Assembly (NCBI GenBank): GCA_003255025.1
Contig: QANY01005401.1
Coordinates: 558,001 to 622,000, forward strand
Direction of reading: 5' to 3'
Length of the DNA stretch: 64,000 bases
Source: Datisca glomerata
Taxonomy: Eukaryota > Streptophyta > Magnoliopsida > Cucurbitales > Datiscaceae
The notes below the pieces were generated by a model. That model was not told where the DNA came from, made no database searches, and saw nothing but the letters and a program-made list of their open reading frames with translations. A program made the position numbers and the translations under genes. This document shows positions 31,540-44,385 of this stretch, piece by piece; the first letter of the stretch is position 1; every line of letters begins with the position of its first letter.

Positions 31540-34500
31540 ATGGCTGAAACAGGCGGTTCAGGGTCAGGAGGAGGGAGAAAAATGTGGTGTTCGGTGCCGG
31601 AGAGGATGCAGCTTCACGGTGCAATGTTGGCGTTACAATTTGGATATGCTGGTTTTCATGTAGTCTCCAGAGCTGCCCTTAACATGGGCATGAGCAAGCT
31701 TGTTTTCGCTGTTTATAGAAACTTCATAGCCTTACTTCTCCTCCTTCCCTTCGCTTATTTCCTTGAAAAGTAAATATTATATTTACCTTATTTAATTTCT
31801 CCTTTGTCATTTTAATTAATTATATGATCCTAATGTTTCTTTCTCTTTTAAATTTCTTTGATCAGGAAGGAGAGGCCTTCAATTACTCTGAATTTTCTCC
31901 TTCAATTCTTCCTGCTCGCACTTGTCGGGTACGTTTTTCGGTTAAACAAATTCACCTGAACGTAAAGTCAGACTATGACCAACTGAATTCTAATGGTACT
32001 AGTAGTTGTTAATTAGTATTTACTAATTAAGATGATCTTCATACTTTTTGCCTGTGTTACAGGATTACGGCAAACCAAGGATTTTACTTGCTGGGCTTGG
32101 AAAATACATCACCAACTTTTGCATCAGCAATACAAAATTCTGTCCCGGCAATTACTTTCCTCATGGCCGCAATTCTACGGCAAGCCCTCCATTTTTTTCA
32201 TCACTAAAACTATCAGTGTCCGTAAAATCGTCTATGGTCAAACATTTTTCAGTTCTCTTGAAGTATTAAGTAATTTTTCAGTTTCGTAACCGACAATTAA
32301 TCTATTAAGAGGAGAAAAATTAACATGTCTTCCTCTTTTACAAGGAATTTTGAGAGATTTTCATAAATAGTGTCATAAGAAATTAAAAAAAAAAAGGTTT
32401 TTGAATATGAAATTACCCTTTTAATCAAAAAATCATTTTTCTTTTTCGTTAGTCTATTCACAATTTCTCAGAATTAAGTTGTTTCTAACTTGGGATAAGT
32501 TGGGTTAGCGCAGTTGGTTAAGCTCTCACACCCATATTTTAGAGATTTTAGGTTCGAGTCATATTCTTTAATTCCTCTTAAAAATTTTAACGTAATAATT
32601 TTTGAAAAAAAAAAGTTGATTCTTACTTGTAATTAATTACAGGATAGAACAAGTGAGAATAAACAGAAAAGATGGAATAGCAAAGGTAATAGGAACAATA
32701 TGCTGCGTGGCTGGGGCAACAGTAATCACACTATACAAAGGTCCAACCATCTATACCCCATCTCCCAATCTCCAAAGCGGCGCCACCACCACCACAACCG
32801 CGGCTACGTTCATTTCTTCTTCATTAGGTGATGCAAATGGAAAGAACTGGACAATGGGGTGCGTTTATTTGATCGGACATTGCTTGTCATGGTCCGGTTG
32901 GCTCGTTTTACAGGCTCCAGTTTTGAAGAAGTACCCAGCTCGGTTGTCAGTCACTTCGTATACATGCTTCTTTGGACTTGTTCAGTTTGTTATTATTGCA
33001 GCGGTTGCTGAGAGATACACACAGGCTTGGATTTTTCACTCTGGTGGAGAAATCTTCAGCATTTTTTATGCGGTCAGTAGCTTATCATAACTTATTTCAT
33101 TGCTAGCTAGTTCGGATCTCATGTTAGGATCCCAACAAGAGGGGTTATGTTTTTTCATACCCGTTGAGCTCAATTTCAATGAACCAAATGAGCTTGTCGC
33201 AAACGCTAAGAAAAAACATATCTGTTTTTTTTTTTTTTCATTTTTTATCTTCTAGTGCAAACAGACACGAATCTGTCCGCTTTCTTAACGAACAAGAGAC
33301 CTCTTGTTCGTCAGAATAGTAGGCGATCTTGGTCCAGCTAGTCCACGAGTCATACCACATTATGAGGAAGGTATTTGGTATTTTAGATGACCTATCGTTG
33401 GATTATTCTACATTAATCTTACGTAGAATGATCTAATAGTATTAGCTCAATATCAAGATCTCCTAAGTACGGTAGAAATGTTCTAGGTTCACGATCTCTC
33501 AACTTGGAGTTTGAAAACTAGTACTAAAAGCTTAAAACCATTTCATTTAACCTCACTTGCACATCTTTTTTATTTTTTAGAATTGATTCATTCAATCTCA
33601 TCAAAGTATGAATGAAATGTTATATTTTAAGACACGTGATAATAGATGACTTAAAAGAGTACTTAAAACTATAATTCAAGAGTACTTTTTCCATCAAATT
33701 GGAGTCAATTAGTTGACTTTTGGGATGTATTATAGGCAGCCACGCGCATGCACTAGATATAAGATAGGGTTTTTTTAGAAAATAATTAATTCGATAAAAA
33801 GTATTTTAATTAATTAAATGAATTGGGAATATTAATGCAGGGGGTGGTGGCATCAGGGATAGCATTTGCTGTACAGATATGGTGCATTGACAAAGGTGGG
33901 CCAGTGTTTGTGGCTGTGTATCAGCCTGTTCAGACTCTAGTTGTGGCTATTATGGCTTCCTTTGCTTTAGGCGAAGAGTTCTACTTGGGCGGGTTTGTCT
34001 CCCTCTCCTTCCCCTCTTCATTATTCTTCCCCCATCTTCTTTCACTACATCATGACATCTCACTTTTTTTTCTCTTCAATAATACATTTCAGTTAAATTT
34101 AAATAAAATTTCACCCGTTGGATCGGTGATTTAAATCTCTTCACATAATTATTAAATGAATAACTACGAGTACTTGTAATAGTGAGGCATTATAATTATG
34201 AGTACTTGAATTATCACATATATTTGAAAAAAAAAAATAAGATTTAAATCAAATTGGATAATCGTTTGTCATACGAAAAATTTCTCCAATATCTATTATA
34301 GTTTAATTAAATAACACAGATATTTTTTAGTTTAAAAAATAATTGACATGGGTGTGAATGATTGTACAGGATTATTGGGGCAGTGCTGATTATAATAGGA
34401 TTATACCTTGTGCTCTGGGGTAAAAACAAAGAAAGGAAATTCTCACAGTCAAACGCAGTGATTCAGTCCGCTCATGACCACAACAACAACAGATCAATCG

Positions 34501-34562
34501 GCCACATCAAGACGTCCCTTGCTCAACCACTCCTTCCTCCTTCAACGTCCGATGATGTTTAA
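31540..34562 (+). CDS. WAT1: WAT1 (Walls Are Thin 1), EamA/DMT-family transporter
   Basis: Six exons, 31540-31769, 31866-31928, 32063-32179, 32643-33072, 33841-33992 and 34370-34562, join in frame to 394 codons and a stop. WAT1 is a tonoplast protein of the drug/metabolite transporter superfamily with ten membrane spans and two EamA domains; it exports auxin from the vacuole and is needed for secondary wall formation. Seen here: LQFGYAGFHVVSRAALNMGM in exon 1, GITANQGFYLLGLENTSPTF in exon 3, YLIGHCLSWSGWLVLQAPVL in exon 4 and GGPVFVAVYQPVQTLVVAIM in exon 5, all matching WAT1 rather than the wider MtN21/UMAMIT families. The variable loop at about residues 175-195 is rich in T and A, and the tail ends PLLPPSTSDDV. 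Intron 3 uses a GC donor (CG|GCAAGC at 32180) and contains a SINE. The gene looks intact. Confidence 0.95.
32503..32612 (+). mobile_element. tRNA-derived SINE in WAT1 intron 3
   Basis: GGTTAGCGCAGTTGGTTAAG at the start is a pol III A box in tRNA-like context, and GGTTCGAGTC at 32551-32560 is a B box. The element ends in an A run. AAGTTG flanks it on both sides (32497-32502 and 32613-32618), a plausible target-site duplication. At 110 bp it is short for a plant SINE. Confidence 0.75.
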
Positions 34563-34849
34563 ATTAACCAGCAATTACCTTTTTTTTCACTGTATCTTTT
34601 TGTTATAAATTTAAAGAGCTAGTGTGCCACGTGTGTATGAGATTTTCCCCTAATTTTTTCTTTTTTCTTTTTATTTTCCTTTTTATGTTGTGGAGAGAGA
34701 TATTAAGGGAAATATGATAATATGGTTTTCACTGATATATTTATGTGTAAGGCTCTTCTGTTTTGTTTATTGTTAATTTCGTATCATTAAAAAAAATATA
34801 ACATTATAATATTTAATATCATTATGATATATCAACATCTATAACGTAC

Positions 34850-35710
34850 GACTATACATTTACTTCATATTTAAAAATATTAGTCGATGCACATGTGTGA
34901 TGGTAACATAATATAATATTATAGTGTCCAACAACACTACTGTGACCTAACAATATTTATGAGGTAAGACGAAGTATTTGGGTTTGAACTCAAGTGACAT
35001 TCATCGTAATTTGCCATTGGAGAGCTCATCTCTATGTTTACATCAGTAAACAAAACAAAAAAATTTGGGTTCTAAGGAGAATATATATTGTTCACTATCT
35101 TCAGTTTTTGTAATTTTTCTTTTTATTGATTATGAAGTGCATGGATTAATTAAGATCTGTAATTGGATAATTAATTGGCTAGATAAAGGTATCATAGCCC
35201 CAAAGTTTACTCACGTGATAAAGGGTTTGGTTTCTTCAGCTAAAGTTAATGGCTCAAATCCTACCTCTAACCCTTACAGAAACTGTATATCAACATCTCA
35301 TCATATTCTGTTTGATTATTCTTGAGTTCAGCTTGCTACAAGAATGGTAAGACTTCAACGTGATATTTGGTGGACGCAGTATTTTGGATACTAGATTGAC
35401 TGGCAGCTACCAGTATCATTACTAACAAGGTGATATTTTTCAAATTAGAAACTACAGTAATCTAATGATAGATGGCGTAGCAAGATTCACGCATTCACGT
35501 TTGTACATGAAGCTCACCGTTGCTCGGGTGCTGCTCTGAGGTTTGGAAGGTGACGCATATTCTGTATTATGGATATTCTCCTAAACTTGTATTTATAATT
35601 GCGTATGATTTAGTGGGAATTATTAAATTCTTGTCGAATGAAAACGAAAGAGGAAAGAAAAGAAAACTTGTCATTGCGAAATGCTATTCGTATAGTTTTT
35701 TGGACCTGGA
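34850..35710 (+). repeat. Duplicated block, copy A (equivalent of the phosphatase upstream region)
   Basis: The first half (34850-35275) matches 42290-42680, with shared blocks such as GAACTCAAGTGACATTCATC and GATTAATTAAGATCTGTAAT. The second half (35300-35710) matches 47336-47735, with GTTCACGTTTGTACATGAAG and AGCTCACCGTTGC. The second half of the partner ends about 35 bp before the PAP start codon. Copy A is not followed by any phosphatase exon. It is therefore a duplicated promoter and leader without its gene. Identity is roughly 80 percent by eye. Confidence 0.8.
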
Positions 35711-35787
35711 TTTTCTTTCATGGAATATTCAAGTGTATCCAGTAATTTTACTCAAAGATCTATCAAAAGTTTTATGAAACACAAAAA

Positions 35788-36812
35788 TGTTTACTTAGAG
35801 TATAACGGTAGAGGCTTATCGAGGAAGCATGAATATTGTATATTTTTGGAATTGCTAAGATTCATAAAACTTTGGAACTTCTAGTGAATCTTATGCAAAC
35901 TAAGGTTATAAACTATGATATACAACAAAACAATAACTAAAGTTGACAAGTTAATCAACTGTCCAGGTTAAGAAACACAAAAATGCTTACTAAGAGTATA
36001 TCGACTAGAGGCTTTGGATTCTATGAGCAAACCATAAATGATTAAGTGTATCATCTGAGTTCATTAGTTTTTATGTGATCTTAGCATCCGATTGAGGACT
36101 TCAATGTTCACTGTGCTGGAAATTAAGTCTTATAAAATTTGCAGTTATAAGATCATGAAGATAGACTAAAAAGGGGGAATTACCTTCGAGGCCATCTGGA
36201 GGAACATACTCTGAATCCTCCATTTCTAGAACGAATAGCATATGACATTTCATATAACACCATAATTCCATTATATCCTCCTATGGAGTCAGATGATACA
36301 ATTAACCGATTATGGAATTACGTTGTTATATGAAATGTCATATGCTATTCGTTCTAGAAATGGAGGATTCAGAGTATGTTCCTCCATATGGTCTCGAATG
36401 TAAATCCCTCCCTTTTAGTCTATCCCATCTCCATTTCACGAACTTAGGATGAAAATACTTGTAAATTTTATAAGACCTAATTTACATCACAGTGAACATT
36501 GAAGTCCTCAATCAGATGCTAAGATCACAGAAAATCTAATGGACTCAGATGATACACTTAACCACTTATGGAATTCTCATAGAATCCCAAGTCTCTGCTT
36601 GATATACTCTGAGTAAGCATTCTGTGTTTCGTAACCTGGACAGTTTAATTAACGTGTCTACTTTAGTTATTGTTTTGTTGTATATCATGGTTTATAACCT
36701 TAGTTTGCATAAGATTCATTAGAAATTAAGATTGTTAAATTTCTATGAACTTCTGAAGCTTAGCGATTCCAAAAACATACAACATTCATGCTTCCTCATT
36801 ATGCTCTAAGTA
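35788..36812. repeat. Long inverted repeat, arms about 500 bp, 42-nt loop
   Basis: The arms are about 35788-36270 and 36313-36812. Positions 36197-36252 pair perfectly with 36331-36386 (56 bp), and the rest pairs with scattered mismatches and small indels out to ACTTAGAGTATAA against its complement at about 36795. A GATGATACA/TTAACC block occurs in the loop (36291-36306) and again in the right arm at 36548. There is no coding potential. A transcript through it would form a hairpin of nearly 500 bp. It may be a foldback transposon or a hairpin-siRNA locus; the outer borders and target duplication are not clear. Confidence 0.9.
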
Positions 36813-36829
36813 AGCATGTAACACGGCAA

Positions 36830-38684
36830 ACTAACCTTACATTTAATTATGTATTTAATCCCTAATTGTTGCATTTAATATGATGATTGTTTGATTTAAT
36901 GCTTAGAATAAACTAATTAAATACCCTTGCAGAGAAACATTTCGAGATGCCCTAATGACTCAGTTGTGCCTAAATTAAATTTTAAGTAACTGATATTTAT
37001 TTCTCTTAATTATTAAGCATGAAATTTTGAAGTAATCATGATTTATAAACAAAGTATTTGATTTACTTATTGACTGTTCCCGTACGTTTTTCACTATATA
37101 GTCTTATTTGCAAATTTCTTATTAGTGAGTTGGCTAAATCTTATAATAATTATAGTCTCATTAATTCATGGCCCATTAAAATTAATTCAGTTATTATAAT
37201 AATGCATCGGTGGTTTCCCTAGTAATCATGCATATAGATGACACGTTATTCTCTAGTTGTCATGTGAGGATACCCATGTAAGTTTCTTTTAGTTAAAACA
37301 TTATCTCTTCTATGAAATTATGTGGATTTGATGACTTTCAACATTATCGTTCTCTCTAATAACCGTCCATGTTTTCAGATTTCTATGTAATTGAAAAATG
37401 GTCTGACACCCAAGATTTCCATTCCTTTTTCTCTGCACTCACCTGTTCTTTATAAAATTTTAGAAACTGTCTTCTCCTATTAGTCTCTCTCATCCTAGCA
37501 GTGGCCATACCATTTTTGGATTGTAATTTTAGATTCAATCTTAACGGATAAGCCTTAGATTCTTTTCTTAATGCTTTTTGTTCTTTTTTATAGGAATATC
37601 TGAATGGAAACTAAAACATCAACTTAGAACATGCATTTAGAATTAGATATTTAACCAAAAATATGGGATGCTGTTAATGGCGATTTATATTTGGATGAAT
37701 GTTTATATTTCTCACTGTAACCAGTTGTTTAGAATCTTCGTGGATATATTCTGAAAACAAACGGGAATGAATTTGATTATGTAAAATCAAAGTTTTGACA
37801 TTCAAAATTTTGTGATTATAACTTTCTCCTACGTTGAATCTTTAATTATTAATTTATGGTCATGTGCTTCTGTATGTGCACGGATATGTTGAAGCCAAGT
37901 TTAATTTTCTTAATTTTCACTTTAAAGAGAGAAAGGGAAAGAATCGGCTAAAAACCAAATGATTCTGTTTATGTTTACAATCTTCAGATTTAAAAACAGG
38001 TATGAAGCACTAATAAGAATATATATACATGTATATAATTTTTTTATAAGCAGTATGAATGAAAGCTACCCTTTTGTTTTTGTTTTTATTTTTTTTATTT
38101 CACATGGATACTTATAATAGAAATTAGAATCTTTAGCCAAAATTCTTTGAGTTGAATTTTTTTTTCATTAATCCAATTATATGAGATTTGTTAAAATATT
38201 TCAATGTGTAAAACTCAGTAATTTGGCACTATGACCGTTGGCAACTCGAAGAAATCTCTATTCATTTGATTGTACTAAAGACATCAGGTAAGTAGAATTT
38301 TACGCATACTTAAATGATTGACATACTTTGAAAAGTTATTATGGGTGATTATGTGTCGTGATGCTCTTGTTTGTTTTCACCTGTGTGATGATTTGGTTGT
38401 GATTGAATTCTTGATTGTATATTATTATATTATTTATACTACATATGTATTGCAATGTTAATGAATGTGAATACATACAAGCTTACACATTAAGGTTTAT
38501 TATATGAATATAAAGAAATAATAATAAAACCTTAAGACACCTGGTGTGCGTTTATTCCATGAAAGACGTGAATGGGAAATGGGACACGGGGGACCGGCTG
38601 ACCCGACAATGGTTAATGGTTGTCGCAACGTGCATGCGACGTGGAGCGGCGATTGAAAAATCATATTTTGTAAAAAAAAAAAAT
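36830..38684. other. AT-rich sequence, nothing recognised
   Basis: No exon series or element ends are visible. A short GC-richer patch at 38560-38660 belongs to the leader of the neighbouring minus-strand LTR element. Confidence 0.45.
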
Positions 38685-38685
38685 C

Positions 38686-38698
38686 AGAGTCGCCACCA
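38686..38698 (-). promoter_or_regulatory. Ogre-type primer-binding site
   Basis: The minus strand reads TGGTGGCGACTCT immediately after the LTR end, the tRNA-Arg-type site seen in Ogre/Tat Gypsy elements. Confidence 0.7.
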
Positions 38699-40874
38699 AT
38701 CATTTTAGGGCGTGATTGGTACCCAATTTTAAAATCAAATATTTTAGTCTGTGAAAATATAAAGTTGGTTCGGGAGTTATTTACGTGTGGGGAAGGTATT
38801 AGTACCCCACAACGCCCATTATGAAAAATGGTTACCAAATTTAATCAAATACTATCCAAATTATTATTTTTAAATAATGTTATAGAAATTTAATTTTGAA
38901 TGTCCCATTTGGTACATTTGCATCATAAAAATGAGCAAATAAATGTCCTTCAACGGGTGGTACAAATACCATTAAAAATTATTTTTTTAATCAAAGCGTT
39001 ATTGGAGTTACTCTCGGTATCCTAAAAATAACTCCTCATCTCGGTAGTTCGAGAAATTTGGTATCCCAAAAATTATAAAGTCTGTCATCGGATATTTTTA
39101 GTGAAAACTAAATAAAGAAATTAATAAAATTTAAATCAAATTATTATGGTTTTAATTTACGAGCGTCAATTCTGATCATAAAAGAATAAAATGATAATCA
39201 CATACAACCGTGACATATGATAATAATACATAAATAAATAAGAAGAGATAACAACTATATAAAGAAAAAAATAATAATGGTAAGGAATGTTAGAGGTGAT
39301 AAATTTAAAAAAAGAATATGTACGATGAAAATAATGAAACAAGACGTGAAATAATTAAAAAATATATATAAAAATAAATTAAAACAGACCAATAATATCT
39401 ACTGAAAAAATAGAAAAAACTAAACAAACACAAAAAATAATGTAAAGAACAAAAACAAATTTAAAGTACAAAAAAATTACAGAGGGTGACATCACCATGT
39501 CTTTTTTCTTATTTTTATTGTTTACATATATATGTGTAGATATAATTATTTAATAAATAAATTAATAATAAACTTTTAATGTGAAATAAATTCATCTATG
39601 AAAAAAAATGTTTAATTTCATACATAATTAGCATGAGCATGCTTTTTTTTACCACATGGTCTATTGATTACCACTTTTCATTTCTTCACCCAATGTTAAT
39701 CAAATAGTAAAAAAATGATCATAAATGGTAACTAATTTAAACAAGTGTCTAAAAATAAATAAATAATTTTATTTGAGATATAAATATACCATTTTTTATT
39801 TTGGACCACTTAGTTCACTAATTATCATTTTTTTTCCTTCAATGCTAGGAATGATCATGAATGGTAACTAATTTAAATAAGTGTCACTAAAGAAAATTCA
39901 TAAAACTTTCAAAATAAAATATTTTTTGTTTGGGATATAAATATACCATTTTTTATTTTGGACCACTTAGTTCGCTAATTATCATTTTTCCTTCATTGCT
40001 AGGAATGATCATGGATGATAACTAATTCGAACAAGTGTCACAAAAATGATGGTCAAAAATTAAAAAGAAAATAAGAGAAGACTTGTAAGAACATAAAAAA
40101 TTATCAAAGCTTAGATATTTTCATAATCTTGTATAAAGGTTCTACTCTCTATTTTATGCATTTTTATGTATGAGAAATTATCATATGAGATCTTTTCATG
40201 AAATGTACACTTTCAACTCATTAAATGTCTGATTCACATTGAGTTAATTTTACACCCCTCAAAATTTTATCCCCATTCTCATTCATTGAGTTGATGACAA
40301 AAAAAATCTCATTATAAAACTTGTAGAGATATAAACAATATATGAAATTAAACTTAAGATTAAGAGTAGGAGAAATGATAAAGAATGAGCAAACAAACAT
40401 ATATATGGAAAATGAAACAAAGAAATATCAAATACATGAGTATGAAGAAGAGAGATGATTAATTAGAATGAACAAGATATATTGTAAGTTAAAATGCAAG
40501 AGATTTGAACTACGTTAATAAAAAGAAAATGAGAATATGGAAGATGAATAGAAATGAAAACTCACATTATCTCTTTTTCACTATTTTCTCAAAACCTCTC
40601 TTTCTCTCTCTAAAATCCCTTCTCTTCCTCACTCTCCAAATCTCCTTTCAAGTGAAGATTTCCCCTCTATTTATAGGCAAATTTAGGGCTTCACTTTTTT
40701 AATTTTAGTCTTTTTATTCTTTTTTTTATTTTTAGTCATTGGACAAATTTTCTTATTTTTTTTAGGTATTGGACTATTTTTCAAATCATACGCATAGTCT
40801 TAGCCTAGTATATGGGCAAAAAAGTAAAATTTATATTTTTAAAGTATTGGACCGAACAAAATACGGTATCTACA
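38699..40874 (-). mobile_element. Ogre-type LTR (about 2.2 kb), essentially alone
   Basis: On the minus strand the LTR starts TGTAGATACCGTATTTTGT (outer end at 40874), carries CTATAAATA at 40668-40676, and near its end has GGGGTACTAATACCTTCCCC followed by CACACGTAAATAACTCCCGA, a hallmark of Ogre-type LTRs. A primer-binding site follows. Only about 190 bp of internal sequence remain to the left. The right part of this LTR is repeated, truncated, at 16905-18203. Confidence 0.75.
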
Positions 40875-41851
40875 ATGGTTCATGTGAATGGATGATCGTT
40901 TGGTTTGTCCAGCGATATAATATGAATAGATGATACTACCAAGGCCCGGTAGTCGAAAAGGTTCCGTAAAATAGCCCACTGCCTCTGATTGGCTGAACAC
41001 TACACAAGTGAACTCGAGAATAAAGCCAAGAAATGAATGCAATGGAAATAGTAAAGAAATGAATGTGACAAGTTTGCATGGAAAGAATGTAATGAAACAT
41101 ATAAAACGAAAGCAAATGGAAAACAAAGCGATAAAATGATTATAAAGCGTAGGACAAACACAAATGTTTAAAATGGAATTGAATGCGCATGTGTTTGCTA
41201 AGTTTGTGTAAGATTTTACTTACTGGGCTTTTAGCTCATTCCATTGTTTCTTAATATTTCTAAGTGAGGAGTAATTGCGGGAGGACACCTTGTGGGTGAA
41301 CTCGACTCGGTAAAATATTTTGAATAAGGATTTCAAACAATTGCTTTGTAATTAAATATTCTTTATTTTGACATTTTAGCTTTAAAATATTGGTTGCCGA
41401 TTGATTATGTTTATGCTGCTATTTTTATTATTTAAGTACTTTGAATTCAATATTTGCTAAATTTGAATAAATGATTTGATCAAGTTATGTTTTTAAATTA
41501 TGTTACATTTTTCAAGATTTAATGTTTAATTAATGTTAAAGAGGTTAACACTTCCTAAAATTTAATCAATAAGGTATTTTTAGTTTTCGGGTGTTACAAA
41601 GCATTTTTGTGCTTCTTAAAACTTTGGGAGGGACCTAGTTAACGGTCAACGACTTTGACGGCTCAGTCAACTCGGCTCCGACCGGGTTGACTCGTCTCAA
41701 CTCAATTTTTTTGGCAACAATCTTCTGGCGGCATGTGGCGGCGCATCTAAACTCTAATCATGCCGATTTTGGAGGCGGCAGAATCCTCTCGTCGAGACCT
41801 TCAGTTTGATATATTATAGAGTATACTTTCCAACAAGCTCTCATACCACTT
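40875..41851 (-). mobile_element. Unclassified stretch with short Copia internal remnant at its right end
   Basis: The last 200 bp (about 41650-41851) resemble a Copia leader and include a primer-binding site on the minus strand, TGGTATGAGAGC at 41837-41848 (one mismatch to the usual TGGTATCAGAGC). The remainder is AT-rich with no domain, and no gag or pol is present. Confidence 0.5.
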
Positions 41852-42284
41852 TGTTAGAAATGAAACACTCACACAAATAACTTTTATTCAAACTCAAACA
41901 AATATTACAAGAACACTCTTAATCAACACACTTCAAGGTACTGCAACTTACACTCCCTTATAAGATTTTTCTTTTTCACTCATTTAGAAGCTCTTACTCT
42001 TCTTAATACCTAAACCAAAGTGGGGAGGGGTATTTATACTACTTACAAACAATCCTACACCACACAAATAAAATGATCCAAACTAATAATAATCATATAC
42101 TCCATTCTTCTACAACCTTCTAATAATATTTTAGGTTACTAAATGATTCACATGCACAGTTATCAAGCTCTAAAAGATTCTAGGTAGAATGCTTGTAGTT
42201 TTGGACCTTGATTATGGACTTGGACTCTAATTCGTTTGGGTTTGGGTTTGGTCTCCCATGATGGATCAAGTTTATGATCCAACA
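41852..42284 (-). mobile_element. Copia-type LTR, 433 bp
   Basis: On the minus strand the segment starts TGTTGGATCATAAACTTGAT and ends TTTCATTTCTAACA, giving TG...CA ends. AGTATAAATACCCC on the minus strand at about 42026-42040 is the TATA region. A primer-binding site follows three bases inside. The LTR stands directly beside the duplicated block at 42290. Confidence 0.75.
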
Positions 42285-42289
42285 AATAC

Positions 42290-42680
42290 TACACATTCAC
42301 GTCATATTTGAAAACATCAGTCTATACACATGTGAGATGGTAACACAAGATAGCATGGTAACAACATTCGTAATGTAAGACTACGCATTTGAGTTTGAAC
42401 TCAAGTGACATTCATCGTGATTTTCCATTGGAGAGTTCATCTATATGTTTATGTTAGTAAATAAAAAAAAATTTGGGTTCTAAGAAGAATATATATATTG
42501 TTCACTGTTTCAAGTTTTGTAATTTTCTCTTTTTATTAATTATGAAGTGTGTGGATTAATTAAGATCTGTAATTGAATAATTATCTGGATAAAGGTCTCG
42601 TAGCCCTAAAGTGTACTAATGTGATAAGGGGTTTGGTTTTTTTAGTTAAAGTTAATGGTTCAAATTCTACCACTGACCTA
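42290..42680 (+). repeat. Duplicated block, copy B part 1
   Basis: It aligns with 34850-35275. It ends shortly after a box-B-like GGTTCAAATTCTACC at 42658-42672 and is followed by about 4.65 kb of unrelated sequence before the match resumes at 47336. Confidence 0.75.
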
Positions 42681-44091
42681 TTTCGGAAAAAAGGGCCAAA
42701 GTTTCAAAAATCAGATATTTGGGCCTATTCTAGTGTAGAATTATGTCTTACCCATTTGTTCAAATCATTCAAAATTGAAGTCAAACCCCCTCCCCCAAAA
42801 CTCTCTCTTCTTCGTTCTCTCTCCAACGAAACTCTGTCTTCTTCGTCACTCCACTGGTTCTCTCTCTCTCCCCCGCCCCCCCCCCCCCCCCCCCCNNNNC
42901 CCCCCCCCCCTCACACACTCTCTCTACTGCTTTCTCTCTCTTATCTCTGTCTCGCACGCGGAGGGTTTCAGTGGATATCTTCATCTTTCTCCAAATCATG
43001 TAAAATTTCTCCTTTAATTTTAGTGTTATCTCCTTAATTTAAAGTTTTTTTTGTCTCTGATTGATATGAAGCAGTAATTTTGAGAGAGTAGATGTCTGCA
43101 TTCCATCGATTTTCAGTTTGAGGGTTCTTTCATATGATGATTTTGCCTCTAAGTTAGAGAGATTCTTGTCTTCTTGCATTTGTAGTAAAATTTGAGCCTC
43201 GTTTTGATGGGTTTCTTCTAAAATCCACAACTTTCCATTATTTTCTTCTACCTAGATAATAGCCCGTCATCAATGAGCAATAAGACTATGTTTCTATATA
43301 ATTCAAAACTATCAACAAAATCGACAGATATTGTACCTCCATCACTGACCTCAGATGTACCTAGATAAGTATGCATAAAATGTATGCAGTTACATATGTA
43401 GTTATGTTCAATATGGGATTTAATGAAAACAATGTGCTAATGTGCTAAGAGATTAAAGATGACATACCTTCAAACTTATAATAGCTTCCCATAGTCCTAG
43501 CTACTACTGCCTGTTTTCCTTTTAACACGTACAATTGGGTGGGTGGGGTTTGTTTAGGTTTATATTCAATGGAATTTGGTTGGCATATTTTACTTATCAG
43601 ATTTTTTCTTGATTTTTTGTCAGGTTTAAGTCACTTAAGTTCTTAATGATTCAATATATTTTAAATTGATCTACGAACATACAAATACTAGCAATAACAC
43701 CATTCAATAAATCTAGTTTATTGCAGAAAGTTATGTGGTTGAACTCTTTGTCAGAAAGTTATGTAACAAGATATATAGTTTATTGCGCCATTCAAGATCT
43801 TAATGCCATCAGAAGCAATTGTTTGATATCAAGTTGCCAAAGTAAGACATAGTATAGTTAATAATATAATATCATAGAGTAAGACACAACAACTTGTCTC
43901 TTTATAAAATGCAACTCCTAGACTTTGAAATCTCTCTTGTCCGGTTGTATCCCATATTTTAAACTGTTTTAATTAAGGCTTGAACTATTTTGTGAAGGGT
44001 TAAATTTGTTTTATACTTATTAACTATGTACGTGAATCTTATGCTCTCTTAATGCACAATTCACTCCTACTTTGCATGTTCTAGTTAAAAT

Positions 44092-44385
44092 AAAATGCCT
44101 CCCAAGCTCATACTGATTTCTTCACTTATAGAAAATGCCTCCCAAGCTCATACTGATTGTGGTATATAACTCTCTAAACACAACCTTCCTTTCACATCCT
44201 ACCAAAGGAAAGTGTATCTTGATTTGCTAAGACCATTGACACACATGCTGCCTTTATTGCTGAACTCAGTAGACTTCTACTCAACTCGAACATCTGTGAC
44301 TCTTAAGAATGTATGGCAATACAAGATAGAGAAGATCGTGACTCTTAAGAATGTATGGCAATACAGGATAGAGAAGATCCAGTAA
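44092..44385. repeat. Two adjacent small tandem duplications
   Basis: AAAATGCCTCCCAAGCTCAT plus ACTGATT occurs twice about 41 bp apart (44092-44160). CGTGACTCTTAAGAATGTAT plus GGCAATACA occurs twice about 47 bp apart (44286-44385). Confidence 0.85.

Noticed and set aside
32503..32612. tRNA gene in a WAT1 intron
   Set aside because: A and B boxes are present, but no cloverleaf can be formed and an A-tail with target duplication follows, so it is a SINE.
35520..35777. 85-codon frame similar to one at 47521-47709
   Set aside because: The similarity comes from the duplicated upstream block; neither frame has a sound start and they differ in length and ending.
35778..36824. AACAC as target duplication of the long inverted repeat
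   Set aside because: The same bases belong to a motif repeated inside the left arm, so they may be part of the element itself.
42573..43037. 154-codon frame on the plus strand
   Set aside because: It crosses a poly-C run with four N, starts in duplicated non-coding sequence and is low complexity.
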